This document shows positions 41,990 to 49,701 of a DNA stretch of 64,000 bases, piece by piece (positions within the stretch are counted from its first letter, which is position 1; the number at the start of each line of letters is the position of its first letter). Below the pieces are notes generated by a model. It was not told the DNA's origin and searched no databases. It saw nothing but the letters and a program-made list of their open reading frames with translations. The position numbers and the translations under genes are program-made. The stretch lies in NCBI GenBank assembly GCA_035318925.1, contig DATHDS010000014.1, forward strand, positions 223,204-287,203, given 5' to 3'. The stretch comes from VAXT01 sp035318925 (lineage in GTDB: Bacteria > Actinomycetota > Thermoleophilia > Gaiellales > Gaiellaceae).

Positions 41990-43698
41990 TTGGCGCCGGG
42001 CGGCGGCATCGGCGATTCGAGCCCGTGCTGCGCGGCCGCCTCGGCCGCTTCTTCGTAGCCCGCGTCGAGGTGGCGCAGAACGCCGGTCGCAGGGTCGGTC
42101 GTCAACACCCGCTCGAGGCGCTCGGCCATCTCGTCGGTGCCGTCGGCGACGACGACCATGCCGGCGTGGATCGAGTTGCCGATCCCGACGCCGCCTCCGT
42201 GATGGACGCTCACCCAGGTCGCGCCGGCGGCGACGTTCACGAGCGCGTTCAGGATCGGCCAGTCGGCGATCGCGTCCGAGCCGTCGCGCATCGCTTCGGT
42301 CTCGCGATACGGCGAGGCAACCGAGCCCGAGTCGAGATGATCGCGGCCGATGACGACCGGTGCCCGCACCGCTCCCGAACGGACGAGCTCGTTGATCGCA
42401 AGCCCAGCCCGCGCCCGGTCACCGAGTCCGAGCCAGCAGATCCGAGCGGGCAGGCCCTGGAACTGGACCCGCTCAGGAGCGAGCTCGAGCCAGCGCTGAA
42501 GCAGCGCGTCGTTCGGAAACAGCTCCTTCAGCGCTGCGTCGATCGTCGCGATGTCGCGCTCGTCCCCGGAGAGCACCGCCCACCGAAACGGGCCGATTCC
42601 GCGGCAGAAGAGCGGCCGGATATAGGCCGGGACGAAGCCCGGATATGAGAACGCCTCGTCTACGCCGGCCTCATACGCCTCTCCACGAAGATTGTTGCCA
42701 TAATCGAAAACAAAGCTCCCGGATCGGACGAGCTCGAGCATTCCCCCCACGTGGCGCGCGATCGACTCGCGGGCACGTCTCAGGTACTCGTCGGAGTCGC
42801 TCGCGCGCAGCTCTTCGGCCTCCTCCAGCGACAGCCCGACGGGGATGTACCCGGTCAGGGGATCGTGTGCGGCGGTCTGATCGGTGACGAGATCGAACGC
42901 CTCGCGGCGTGAGGCCAACTCGGGCACGACCTCCGCGGCGTTGCCGAGCAGGCCCACCGAGAGCGGCCGGCGCTCCGCAGCCGCTTCACGCACAAGCGCC
43001 AGCGCCTCGTCCAGCGACTCGCTCGCGCGATCGAGGTATCCGGTCTCGAGACGTCGCTGGATCCGCGCGGGATCGACCTCCACGCAGAGGATCGCCGCGC
43101 CCGACATCGTCGCCGCCAGAGGCTGGGCGCCGCCCATGCCTCCGAGCCCGGCGGTCAGGATCGTCCTCCCGGCCAGGTCGGCCGACCCGAAATGCTGCTC
43201 GCCTGCCGCCGCGAACGTCTGGTAGGTGCCCTGCAGAATCCCCTGCGTCCCGATGTAGATCCAGCTGCCGGCCGTCATCTGGCCGAACATGGTCAGTCCG
43301 AGTGCCTCGAGCCGCCGGAACTCGTTCCAGGTCGCCCAGCGCGGAACAAGCAGCGCGTTCGCGATCAGGACACGCGGCGCCCAGGGATGCGTCTGCAGGA
43401 CGCCGACCGGCTTGCCGCTCTGGACGAGCAACGTCTCGTCGTCGCCGAGCGTGAGCAGCGAGCGGACGATCGCCCGGAGTGCGTCGTGGCTCCGGGCGGC
43501 CTTGCCCGATCCGCCGTAGACGACGAGCTCCTCCGGCCGCTCGGCCACCTCGGCGTCGAGGTTGTTCAGCAGCATCCGCAGCGGCGCCTCGGTCGACCAG
43601 GAGCGGGCGTTCAGCTCCGTTCCCCGCGGCGCGTGGATCGACGCCAGGTCGCCGCAGAGGGCCTCGACGGTGTCGGCAAGACTGTCGATCGCCGTCAC
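41986..43698 (-). CDS. hutU: urocanate hydratase
   Basis: 570 residues from GTG 43698, slightly longer than the usual 550-560. NAD-bound enzyme converting urocanate to imidazolonepropionate. Seen: 'NARSWSTEAPLRMLLNNLD', 'VYGGSGKAAR', the dinucleotide loop 'TAGLGGMGGAQPLAATMSG', the catalytic Cys segment 'LPARICWLGLGDR', and 'VSVHHGGGVGIGNSIHAG'. Overlaps the small membrane protein gene by 4 bases. Confidence 0.96.
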   Translation of the reverse strand: MTAIDSLADTVEALCGDLASIHAPRGTELNARSWSTEAPLRMLLNNLDAEVAERPEELVVYGGSGKAARSHDALRAIVRSLLTLGDDETLLVQSGKPVGVLQTHPWAPRVLIANALLVPRWATWNEFRRLEALGLTMFGQMTAGSWIYIGTQGILQGTYQTFAAAGEQHFGSADLAGRTILTAGLGGMGGAQPLAATMSGAAILCVEVDPARIQRRLETGYLDRASESLDEALALVREAAAERRPLSVGLLGNAAEVVPELASRREAFDLVTDQTAAHDPLTGYIPVGLSLEEAEELRASDSDEYLRRARESIARHVGGMLELVRSGSFVFDYGNNLRGEAYEAGVDEAFSYPGFVPAYIRPLFCRGIGPFRWAVLSGDERDIATIDAALKELFPNDALLQRWLELAPERVQFQGLPARICWLGLGDRARAGLAINELVRSGAVRAPVVIGRDHLDSGSVASPYRETEAMRDGSDAIADWPILNALVNVAAGATWVSVHHGGGVGIGNSIHAGMVVVADGTDEMAERLERVLTTDPATGVLRHLDAGYEEAAEAAAQHGLESPMPPPGAK

Positions 43699-43910
43699 GA
43701 TTCTTGCTCGTCCGCTTCCAGCCGCTGTCTGATGCGCCACCAGCTGTAAGCCGTCGCGACGAGAAAGCAGCCCGCGGCAAGTGGAACGGCAACGAGCATG
43801 TTCCCGCCGGTCGCGAACGCGATGATGACGAAAACGACGGCGAACGACCCGTAGATGAGCGCGGTGTCGCGGTAGGGACGCTTCGGCAGCGGCGTCCGTG
43901 CCCCCTTCAC
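43695..43910 (-). CDS. 71-residue two-span membrane protein inside the hut operon
   Basis: Starts at GTG 43910 (GTGA overlap with hutH) and its stop overlaps the hutU start (GTGA), so it is coupled on both sides. Two hydrophobic stretches, about 17-34 ('ALIYGSFAVVFVIIAFATG') and 38-55, with a basic N-terminus and a charged tail 'RIRQRLEADEQES'. No family known to me. It could assist uptake or localise the enzymes, but only the operon position supports a link to histidine use. Confidence 0.75.
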   Translation of the reverse strand: MKGARTPLPKRPYRDTALIYGSFAVVFVIIAFATGGNMLVAVPLAAGCFLVATAYSWWRIRQRLEADEQES

Positions 43911-45448
43911 TGGAGCGCCCCCGTCTCCGCTTCGATGGCCGAGACCGCAGATCCGTCGCGAATCCCAGCGGCGACGGCCTCGATCTCGTCCGTCAGCGAC
44001 CGGTCGTCGCGGAGGCGCGGCGAGAGCGTGCGCACGAATTCGCGCGCGACTCGCGCCCCGACGCCGGGCGCGAGAGGAGCATAGAGCTCGACAGCCTGCG
44101 CGCCTACCAGGAGCTCGATCGCGACGACGTGCTCGGCGTTCGCCAGCACCTGCCACGCCTTCAGCCCGGAAGCGTTGCCCATGGACACGTGATCCTCCTG
44201 CCCGGCGCTCGTCGGGATCGAGTCGACGCTCGCCGGATGGCAGAGCGCCTTGTTCTCGCTGACGAGGGAGGCGGCAACGTACTGCGGGATCATGAACCCG
44301 GAGTTGAGACCGCCGTTGGCCGCGAGGAATGCCGGCAGCCCGTCGGAGAGCGCCGGGTTGACGAGGCGCTCGGTGCGGCGCTCGGAGATGCTTGCGAGCT
44401 CGCTGACGGCCATCGCCAGAGTGTCGAGGGCGAAACCGAGCGGCTGGCCGTGGAAGTTCCCGTTCGAGAGGAGCGTCCCCTCCTCGCTGAAGACAAGGGG
44501 ATTGTCGGTAGCCGCGTTCAGCTCGGTTCCGGCGGTGTACTCGATGTACTCGAGGAGGTCGCGCGAGGCACCGTGCACCTGGGCGGCGCAGCGCAGCGAG
44601 TAGGCGTCCTGGACGTGATCGCACCAGCGATGCGACTCGATGATCGCCGAGCCTTCGAGCAGCGCCAGGATGTTTGCGGCGGACGCGGTCTGCCCGCGCA
44701 GCGGCCGTAGGTCGTGGATTGCCGGCAGGAAGCTGTTGCGCGAGCCCTGAAGGGCCTCGACAGAGAGGGCGCAGGCGACATCGGCGGCCTTCGCGATTCG
44801 CCGGGCGCGGACGAGCCCGAGCGCAGCAAAGGCACCCATGAACTGGGTCCCGTTCACGAGCGAGAGCCCTTCCTTCGCCTGGAGGCGAAGCGGCTCGAGA
44901 CCGGCCCTGGCGAGTGCGTCGGCTCCTGCGAGCAGCTCTCCGTTGACCCGGGCACGTCCCTCGCCCACGAGGGGCAATGCGAGATGAGCCAGCGGAGCGA
45001 GATCGCCGCTTGCCCCGACCGAGCCACGGCTCGGCACCTCCGGCAGCACCCCGTGCTCGAGAAAATCGAGCAGCCGCTCGGCGACCTGGGGGCGCGTCCC
45101 GGAGTACCCCTTCGCAAGCGTGTTCGCGCGCATGAGCAGCGCCGCCCGGACGATCTCGTCCGGGTAGGGCTCGCCGACGCCGCAGGCATGGCTGCGCAGG
45201 AGGCGGAGCTGGAGCTCCTCGGCCAGCTCCCCCGGCACGCGCGTCGACACGAAGCGCCCGAATCCCGTCGTCACCCCGTAGGTCGGCCCCTCTGCGGCCA
45301 CCGCCCGGTCGACGACCTCGCGCGCCGCTGCCATCTTCGCGTGGGCGGATTCGTGCAGCTCGACGGGCGCACCCTCCACCGCGACCTCCCAGACGTCGGC
45401 GGTGGTGAGGTCCTCACCTGTCAGGCGGACCACAGTCGTCCGGGCCAT
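43907..45448 (-). CDS. hutH: histidine ammonia-lyase
   Basis: 513 residues. Converts histidine to urocanate with the self-made MIO cofactor from Ala146-Ser147-Gly148 in 'GSVGASGDLAPLAH'. The catalytic Tyr57 lies in 'TYGVTTGFG'. Further family parts: 'LVNGTQFM', 'QDAYSLRCAAQVHGA' and 'DHVSMGN'. First gene of the hut run, behind a TAGACT -10. Confidence 0.96.
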   Translation of the reverse strand: MARTTVVRLTGEDLTTADVWEVAVEGAPVELHESAHAKMAAAREVVDRAVAAEGPTYGVTTGFGRFVSTRVPGELAEELQLRLLRSHACGVGEPYPDEIVRAALLMRANTLAKGYSGTRPQVAERLLDFLEHGVLPEVPSRGSVGASGDLAPLAHLALPLVGEGRARVNGELLAGADALARAGLEPLRLQAKEGLSLVNGTQFMGAFAALGLVRARRIAKAADVACALSVEALQGSRNSFLPAIHDLRPLRGQTASAANILALLEGSAIIESHRWCDHVQDAYSLRCAAQVHGASRDLLEYIEYTAGTELNAATDNPLVFSEEGTLLSNGNFHGQPLGFALDTLAMAVSELASISERRTERLVNPALSDGLPAFLAANGGLNSGFMIPQYVAASLVSENKALCHPASVDSIPTSAGQEDHVSMGNASGLKAWQVLANAEHVVAIELLVGAQAVELYAPLAPGVGARVAREFVRTLSPRLRDDRSLTDEIEAVAAGIRDGSAVSAIEAETGALQ

Positions 45449-45457
45449 CGCGTGGCC

Positions 45458-45463
45458 AGTCTA
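45458..45463 (-). promoter_or_regulatory. -10 box of the hut operon
   Basis: TAGACT reading on the minus strand at 45463-45458, 9 bases before ATG 45448. No repressor-like palindrome is obvious in the 45-base gap to the divergent MFS gene. Confidence 0.45.
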
Positions 45464-45481
45464 GCCTTCTCTCCGCGAGGG

Positions 45482-45487
45482 TAGAAC
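45482..45487 (+). promoter_or_regulatory. -10 box of the MFS transporter gene
   Basis: TAGAAC on the plus strand, 6 bases before GTG 45494, with no ribosome site. Leaderless start predicted. Confidence 0.4.
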
Positions 45488-45493
45488 TCGCGC

Positions 45494-46774
45494 GTGACCG
45501 ACCCAGGGACCGCCCCGGAAGAACTGCTCCCCCAGGGGCCGGCGCACGCGGAGCGCGCACTCAGCCTCTTGAGGCGCCGCGGCTTTCGCCGTGCGTACGC
45601 CGCAGTGGCGATCAGCGAGCTGGGCGACGCCTTCCAATACATCGCACTGATGTGGTTCGCCCTGGTCGCCGGCGGGCCGCTCGGCGTGATCGCTGTTCGG
45701 CTGGCCGACAGCGTGCCCGCGCTGCTCTTCGGCCTGCACGGCGGCGTCGCCGCCGACCGCTGGGACCGCCGCCGGCTCATGATCTCGGCCGATCTCGTCC
45801 GCGGGATCGTCCTCGTGCCGATCGCAGCCGCGGGCCTCAGCGGGCACCTGCCGCTCGCCGCGCTGGTCGCCGCGGCCTTCCTCCTCACGACCGCGACCAG
45901 CTACTTCGACCCTGCCTACGGCGCGCTCCTCCCTGCGCTCGTCGAGCGGCGCAACGTCCAGCAGGCCAACGGGCTTGTGCGCGCCACGGCCGACGCGCTC
46001 TCCGTCGGCGGCTGGGCGCTCGCAGGACTGCTGTTGACGTTCCTCCCGATCAGCGTCTTCTTCGCGATGAACGCCGGCTCGTTCTTCCTCTCTGCCATCC
46101 TGCTCGCCGGAGTCCGGGCACGTCGCACGGCCGTGCAGGGAGCCGAGCGTCCGAGAATCCGCGACGGGTTTGCGGCGCTGCGCCCGCGGCCGACGCTTGC
46201 CGTTTCCGTCGTCGTGCTCGGAGTCGCGGTCACGCTCTCGTCCGGCACCTGGATCGTGGGCGTACCGGAGTTGGTGCGCTCGACTCTCGGACGCGGGGCG
46301 GGCAGCTTCTCGCTCGTCGCAGCGTCGTACGCGCTCGGCTCGATCTGCGCGGGCGCGGCGCTTGCCCGCTGGCCGGTGCGGCGGAAGGCGCGCGCGAGCA
46401 TGCTCGCGTGGACGCTCTACCTGCCCGCGTACGCGCTCTTCGCAGTCGCGGGCTCGCTTGGAGTCGCGCTGGCGGCGGGGTTCGGGGCCGGAGTCGGGCA
46501 GGGCTCGTCGTGGGTGCTGATCAACGCGGCCGCCCAGGAGGAGGTGCCCGACGGGCTCCTCGGACGTGTGACCGGGCTCGTGTCGCTCGTGCACCGCGGA
46601 GCGCATGCAACCGGGCTGCTCTTCATCTCGCCGCTCTTTGCGCTCACCGCGCCGGAGCACGTCTTCGCCGCGGCCGCGGTCGCGATCCCGCTTGCAGGCC
46701 TCGCCGGCCTCGTACTCAGCGGTCGAGCAGGCGCAGCTCGAGCACTCGAGAGGAGTCGAACCCTTCGATCCTGA
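45494..46774 (+). CDS. MFS transporter, EntS/MFS_3-like
   Basis: 426 residues with about 12 hydrophobic segments. The N-terminal cytoplasmic stretch to about 35 is charged. Typical MFS loops: 'GVAADRWDRRRLMISADLVRG' between spans 2 and 3, and 'NVQQANGLVRATADALSVGG' later. This subgroup exports small compounds such as siderophores or drugs. Divergent from hutH, so control with the hut genes is possible, but transport of histidine is not indicated by family. The 3' end overlaps ftcD by 59 bases in convergent orientation. Confidence 0.88.
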   Translation: MTDPGTAPEELLPQGPAHAERALSLLRRRGFRRAYAAVAISELGDAFQYIALMWFALVAGGPLGVIAVRLADSVPALLFGLHGGVAADRWDRRRLMISADLVRGIVLVPIAAAGLSGHLPLAALVAAAFLLTTATSYFDPAYGALLPALVERRNVQQANGLVRATADALSVGGWALAGLLLTFLPISVFFAMNAGSFFLSAILLAGVRARRTAVQGAERPRIRDGFAALRPRPTLAVSVVVLGVAVTLSSGTWIVGVPELVRSTLGRGAGSFSLVAASYALGSICAGAALARWPVRRKARASMLAWTLYLPAYALFAVAGSLGVALAAGFGAGVGQGSSWVLINAAAQEEVPDGLLGRVTGLVSLVHRGAHATGLLFISPLFALTAPEHVFAAAAVAIPLAGLAGLVLSGRAGAARALERSRTLRS

Positions 46775-47597
46775 GCATCGCCCCGGCGGCGGCGGCAGCG
46801 GCGCCGGCCGGCATCAGTCCGACGAGCTCCGAGCCCACGACCTCGGCACCCCGCGCGCGAGCCTCCTCCTCGACCCGAGCGACGATGTCGTGCAACGCAG
46901 CGGCCTCCCAATCCTCGACGTTCATGCTCACCTGGACGAGGCCTGCGCTCGGGAGGTCGAGACCGAGCGCGCGGACGCCGGGAAAGCCCCCACCGGTCTC
47001 GCGCACGGCGGCGGCAACGGCCTGCGCTGCTTCGAGCTCGCCACGCAGGTTGACGTTGAAGGCGATCAGCGGCCGCCGTGCACCGATGAGCACTCCGCCG
47101 GTGCCCTCGTCGAGCCGCGGCGGACCGAAGTCCGGCGGCAGCTCCCCGGACTCGATGCGACGCTGAAGCTCAGCGTTGCCGCCTTTTCGGAAGAACGCCG
47201 GGCCGCGCCCCGGCGCAAGTTCTCCGTAGAGGAAGACCGGCAGGTCGAGCTCCTCGCCCACGCGGCGGGCGAGCTCGCGCGCAGCTTCCTGGGCACGCGG
47301 CATGTCCTCCGGCACGATCGGCACGAACGGGACGACGTCGGCCACCCCGATCCGAGGATGGGCGCCCTGGTGGCGCCGAAGATCGATTCGCTCGTTCGCA
47401 CACGCGATGCCCGCGAGCAGCGCCTTGACGAGCTCGTCGTCCTCGCCAACGAGCGTGAAGACCGAGCGGTTGTGGTCGGCATCGACATGCACGTCGAGCA
47501 GCTCCGCGTGCTCTCCCAGCGCGGCGGCGAGTGCGTCGATCGTGGCCCGGTCGCGCCCTTCCGAGAAGTTCGGCACCGATTCGAGCGGGAGCGTCAC
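46716..47597 (-). CDS. ftcD: glutamate formimidoyltransferase
   Basis: 293 residues, transferase part only (no cyclodeaminase domain). It moves the formimino group from N-formimino-glutamate, the product of HutI, to tetrahydrofolate. Opening 'VPNFSEGRD', the catalytic His80 in 'RRHQGAHPRIGVADVVPF', and 'LAPGRGPAFFRKGG' fit the family. With hutH, hutU and hutI it completes histidine breakdown to glutamate. GTG 47597 follows a TAGAGT -10 by 7 bases. Confidence 0.94.
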   Translation of the reverse strand: MTLPLESVPNFSEGRDRATIDALAAALGEHAELLDVHVDADHNRSVFTLVGEDDELVKALLAGIACANERIDLRRHQGAHPRIGVADVVPFVPIVPEDMPRAQEAARELARRVGEELDLPVFLYGELAPGRGPAFFRKGGNAELQRRIESGELPPDFGPPRLDEGTGGVLIGARRPLIAFNVNLRGELEAAQAVAAAVRETGGGFPGVRALGLDLPSAGLVQVSMNVEDWEAAALHDIVARVEEEARARGAEVVGSELVGLMPAGAAAAAAGAMLRIEGFDSSRVLELRLLDR

Positions 47598-47603
47598 CGC
47601 GCG

Positions 47604-47610
47604 TACTCTA
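47604..47610. promoter_or_regulatory. shared symmetric -10 element for ftcD (minus) and a methyltransferase gene (plus)
   Basis: TACTCTA reads TACTCT on plus (47604-47609, 7 bases before GTG 47617) and TAGAGT on minus (47610-47605, 7 bases before GTG 47597). It has the same geometry as the deoB promoter at 4665-4672. Only 19 bases separate the two divergent start codons. Confidence 0.55.
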
Positions 47611-47616
47611 GGAGCC

Positions 47617-48210
47617 GTGAAGGCCTACTACGACGCGCGGGCCCGCGAGTACGACGACTGGGTGTACGGAACGGGGCTGTTCGCCGACCGGGACCGGCCC
47701 GAGTGGCACGAGGAACGCGAACGGCTTCAGCAAGCGCTCGAGGAACTCCCGCCGGCGAGGACGCTCGACGCCGCCTGCGGCACGGGCTGGCTGACACAAC
47801 ACCTGCCGGGCGAGATCGTCGGACTGGACGCGAGCGAATCGATGCTCGAGGTTGCCCGTGAGCGCGTGCCCGACGGCGAGTTCGTCGTGGGCGACGCTCT
47901 GTCGCTGCCGTTCACCGACCAGTCCTTCGAGCGGCTGCTGACCGGGCACTTCTACGGGCACCTGGAGGAACCCGAGCGCGTGCGGTTCCTCGTGGAAGCA
48001 CGTCGTGTCGCCGCGGAGGTCGTCGTCGTGGACTCGGCGCTGCACGAGGGAGTCGAGCCGCAGCAGTGGCAGGAGCGAGTGCTGAACGACGGCTCGAGCT
48101 GGCAGGTCTTCAAGCGCTACTTCACGGGCGACGAGCTCATCTCGGAGCTGGGCGGCGGTGACGTCTACTTCGCCGGGAACTGGTTCTTGGTCGTACGTTC
48201 CTCGGCTTGA
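47617..48210 (+). CDS. class I SAM-dependent methyltransferase
   Basis: 197 residues. Opens 'KAYYDARAREYDDWVYGTG'; motif I 'TLDAACGTGWLTQHLPG'; motif II 'GLDASESMLEVAR'; then 'DALSLPFTDQSFERLL'. Resembles the UbiE/Methyltransf_11 group; the substrate is unknown. Shares TTGA with the next gene, so the two are coupled. Confidence 0.85.
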   Translation: MKAYYDARAREYDDWVYGTGLFADRDRPEWHEERERLQQALEELPPARTLDAACGTGWLTQHLPGEIVGLDASESMLEVARERVPDGEFVVGDALSLPFTDQSFERLLTGHFYGHLEEPERVRFLVEARRVAAEVVVVDSALHEGVEPQQWQERVLNDGSSWQVFKRYFTGDELISELGGGDVYFAGNWFLVVRSSA

Positions 48211-48818
48211 CGCGGCGACGCTCGTCCTATCGCTCCCTCGTTTCGCTCCAGCGCGACAACCGGGTCTGTCGGGCGTGCTCCGAAGCGGGCTATCCGATCG
48301 AGTCGCTGCCGGTGTTCGAGGGCCACGCGGGCCAGCGCGCGTACATGTTCGGCCAGGCGCCTGGAGTGGTCGAGGGCGAGGAGCGCCGGCCCTGGCGTGG
48401 CCGCGCGGGGCAGACGCTCCGGCGCTGGCTCGGGCTCGAAGAAGACGTCTTCTACGCGACGTTCTACTGCGCTTCGGTGACGCGGTGCTACCCGGGGCGG
48501 GCGTCGGGAGGCGGCGGCGACCGGACACCGACCGCGCGCGAGCAGGAGCTCTGCGGATTCTGGCGCGAGTGGGAGCTGCGCCTCCTGCGGCCGGAGCTGA
48601 TCGTCGCGGTCGGCGGGCTCGCGATCCGGCGGCTCCTCGGTCTCACGAGCCTCGATGCCTCGATCGGCAAGCGCTTCTCGTACGGAGACGCGGTCGCGGT
48701 CCCGCTCCCCCACCCCTCCGGGGTCAGCCGCTGGCTGAACGCGCCGGCGAATCAGGCGCGGCTCGAGGATGCGCTCGAGCTCATCCGTCGCGAGCTCGCG
48801 ACGCTCAGCGGCCTTTAA
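48207..48818 (+). CDS. uracil-DNA glycosylase superfamily protein with four-cysteine cluster pattern
   Basis: 203 residues from TTG 48207. Glycosylase motif I 'MFGQAPGVVEGEERRPWRG' and motif II 'PLPHPSGVSRW' belong to the family 4/5 UDG group. Four cysteines sit as in the 4Fe-4S members: Cys21 and Cys24 ('VCRAC'), Cys94 ('TRCYPG') and Cys116 in 'RTPTAREQELC'. In motif I Ala-Pro follows GQ, with no obvious acidic catalytic residue in the usual place, which speaks for family-5-like chemistry or a non-classical activity. Follows a methyltransferase gene with a 4-base overlap. Confidence 0.85.
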   Translation: MTRRRSSYRSLVSLQRDNRVCRACSEAGYPIESLPVFEGHAGQRAYMFGQAPGVVEGEERRPWRGRAGQTLRRWLGLEEDVFYATFYCASVTRCYPGRASGGGGDRTPTAREQELCGFWREWELRLLRPELIVAVGGLAIRRLLGLTSLDASIGKRFSYGDAVAVPLPHPSGVSRWLNAPANQARLEDALELIRRELATLSGL

Positions 48819-48906
48819 TAAAGGTGCAGCCAGCCTCCTCCCCGGTTTCAGCGTACTGAGGAAATCGTCACGGATGGGTGACTGAATCGGGCCGGAACTG
48901 TGACGG

Positions 48907-49644
48907 TTACTTGCGGCCGACGACCGTCATCCGGCGGTGCTCGAGCGTCAGCGGCTCGCCGTCCTCGCCGAATGCGTGCGCCTCGCTGAAGCCGGCAGCG
49001 AGCATCCAGTCGCGCAGCTCGGCGGCGGTCAGCATGCGCACAGAGAACTCGAAGGTCCGCTCCTTGCCGCCGCGGATGATCGTGCGCTCGTCGTGGCTGC
49101 GGCCCGTCTCGAGGTCGAGCCGGTGACGGTCGATCATCCTGTCGTCGCCGCGCTCGGTCACGACCTCCTCGAGATAGCGGCCGAGCAGATTGTCGCGGTG
49201 GTTGACCTCGACCGCCAGGAGCCCGGACGGCTTCAACGCCTCGTACGCCTCGCGGAGCACGCGCCGGTTGTCGTCGTCGCCGAAGTAGCCGAACGAGGTG
49301 AACCAGTTCAGCACTCGGTCGAACCGCGCCGACCAGGGAAGCGAGCGCATGTCGCCTTCGACGTACTCGACCTCGACGCCTCGCTCCGCGGCGTCTGCCC
49401 GGGCCATGTCCAGAAACAAGGGCGTCGCATCCAGCCCGGTGACCCGCACGCCGCGCTCGGCCAGTGGGTTTGCGATCCGCCCGTGCCCGCAGGCCAGGTC
49501 GAGGAGCTCGAGCCCCGGCTCCAGCTCGAGCAGCTTCCAGATCACGTCGACCTCCGCGGCAGTTCGCTCCGGAGTCAGCAGCTCCTCGTAGAAGTAGAGG
49601 TAGTCCTCGTCGAAAGCTGCTTCACGGTCGAATCCAGGCTCCAT
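48907..49644 (-). CDS. class I SAM-dependent methyltransferase
   Basis: 245 residues from ATG 49644. Motif I 'LLDLACGHGRIANPLAERG', motif II 'VTGLDATPLFLDMARADA', 'VEYVEGDMRSLPW', 'FDRVLNWFTSFGYF'. The last third is strand-rich with many charged residues. The general group includes small-molecule and tRNA methyltransferases; no specific call. The 88-base gap to the convergent UDG gene has a hairpin GTCAC-N6-GTGAC near 48869 but no T-tract. Confidence 0.85.
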   Translation of the reverse strand: MEPGFDREAAFDEDYLYFYEELLTPERTAAEVDVIWKLLELEPGLELLDLACGHGRIANPLAERGVRVTGLDATPLFLDMARADAAERGVEVEYVEGDMRSLPWSARFDRVLNWFTSFGYFGDDDNRRVLREAYEALKPSGLLAVEVNHRDNLLGRYLEEVVTERGDDRMIDRHRLDLETGRSHDERTIIRGGKERTFEFSVRMLTAAELRDWMLAAGFSEAHAFGEDGEPLTLEHRRMTVVGRK

Positions 49645-49701
49645 GCGCGGAAGTCTCCCGGTGCGGAGCCTCGCGGGGCAAGTAGTGGCGGCTAGATTTC
49701 G

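Noticed and set aside
48860..48890. GTCAC-N6-GTGAC palindrome between convergent genes as a terminator
   Set aside because: The stem is only 5 bp and no T-run follows on either strand; could be an operator or chance.
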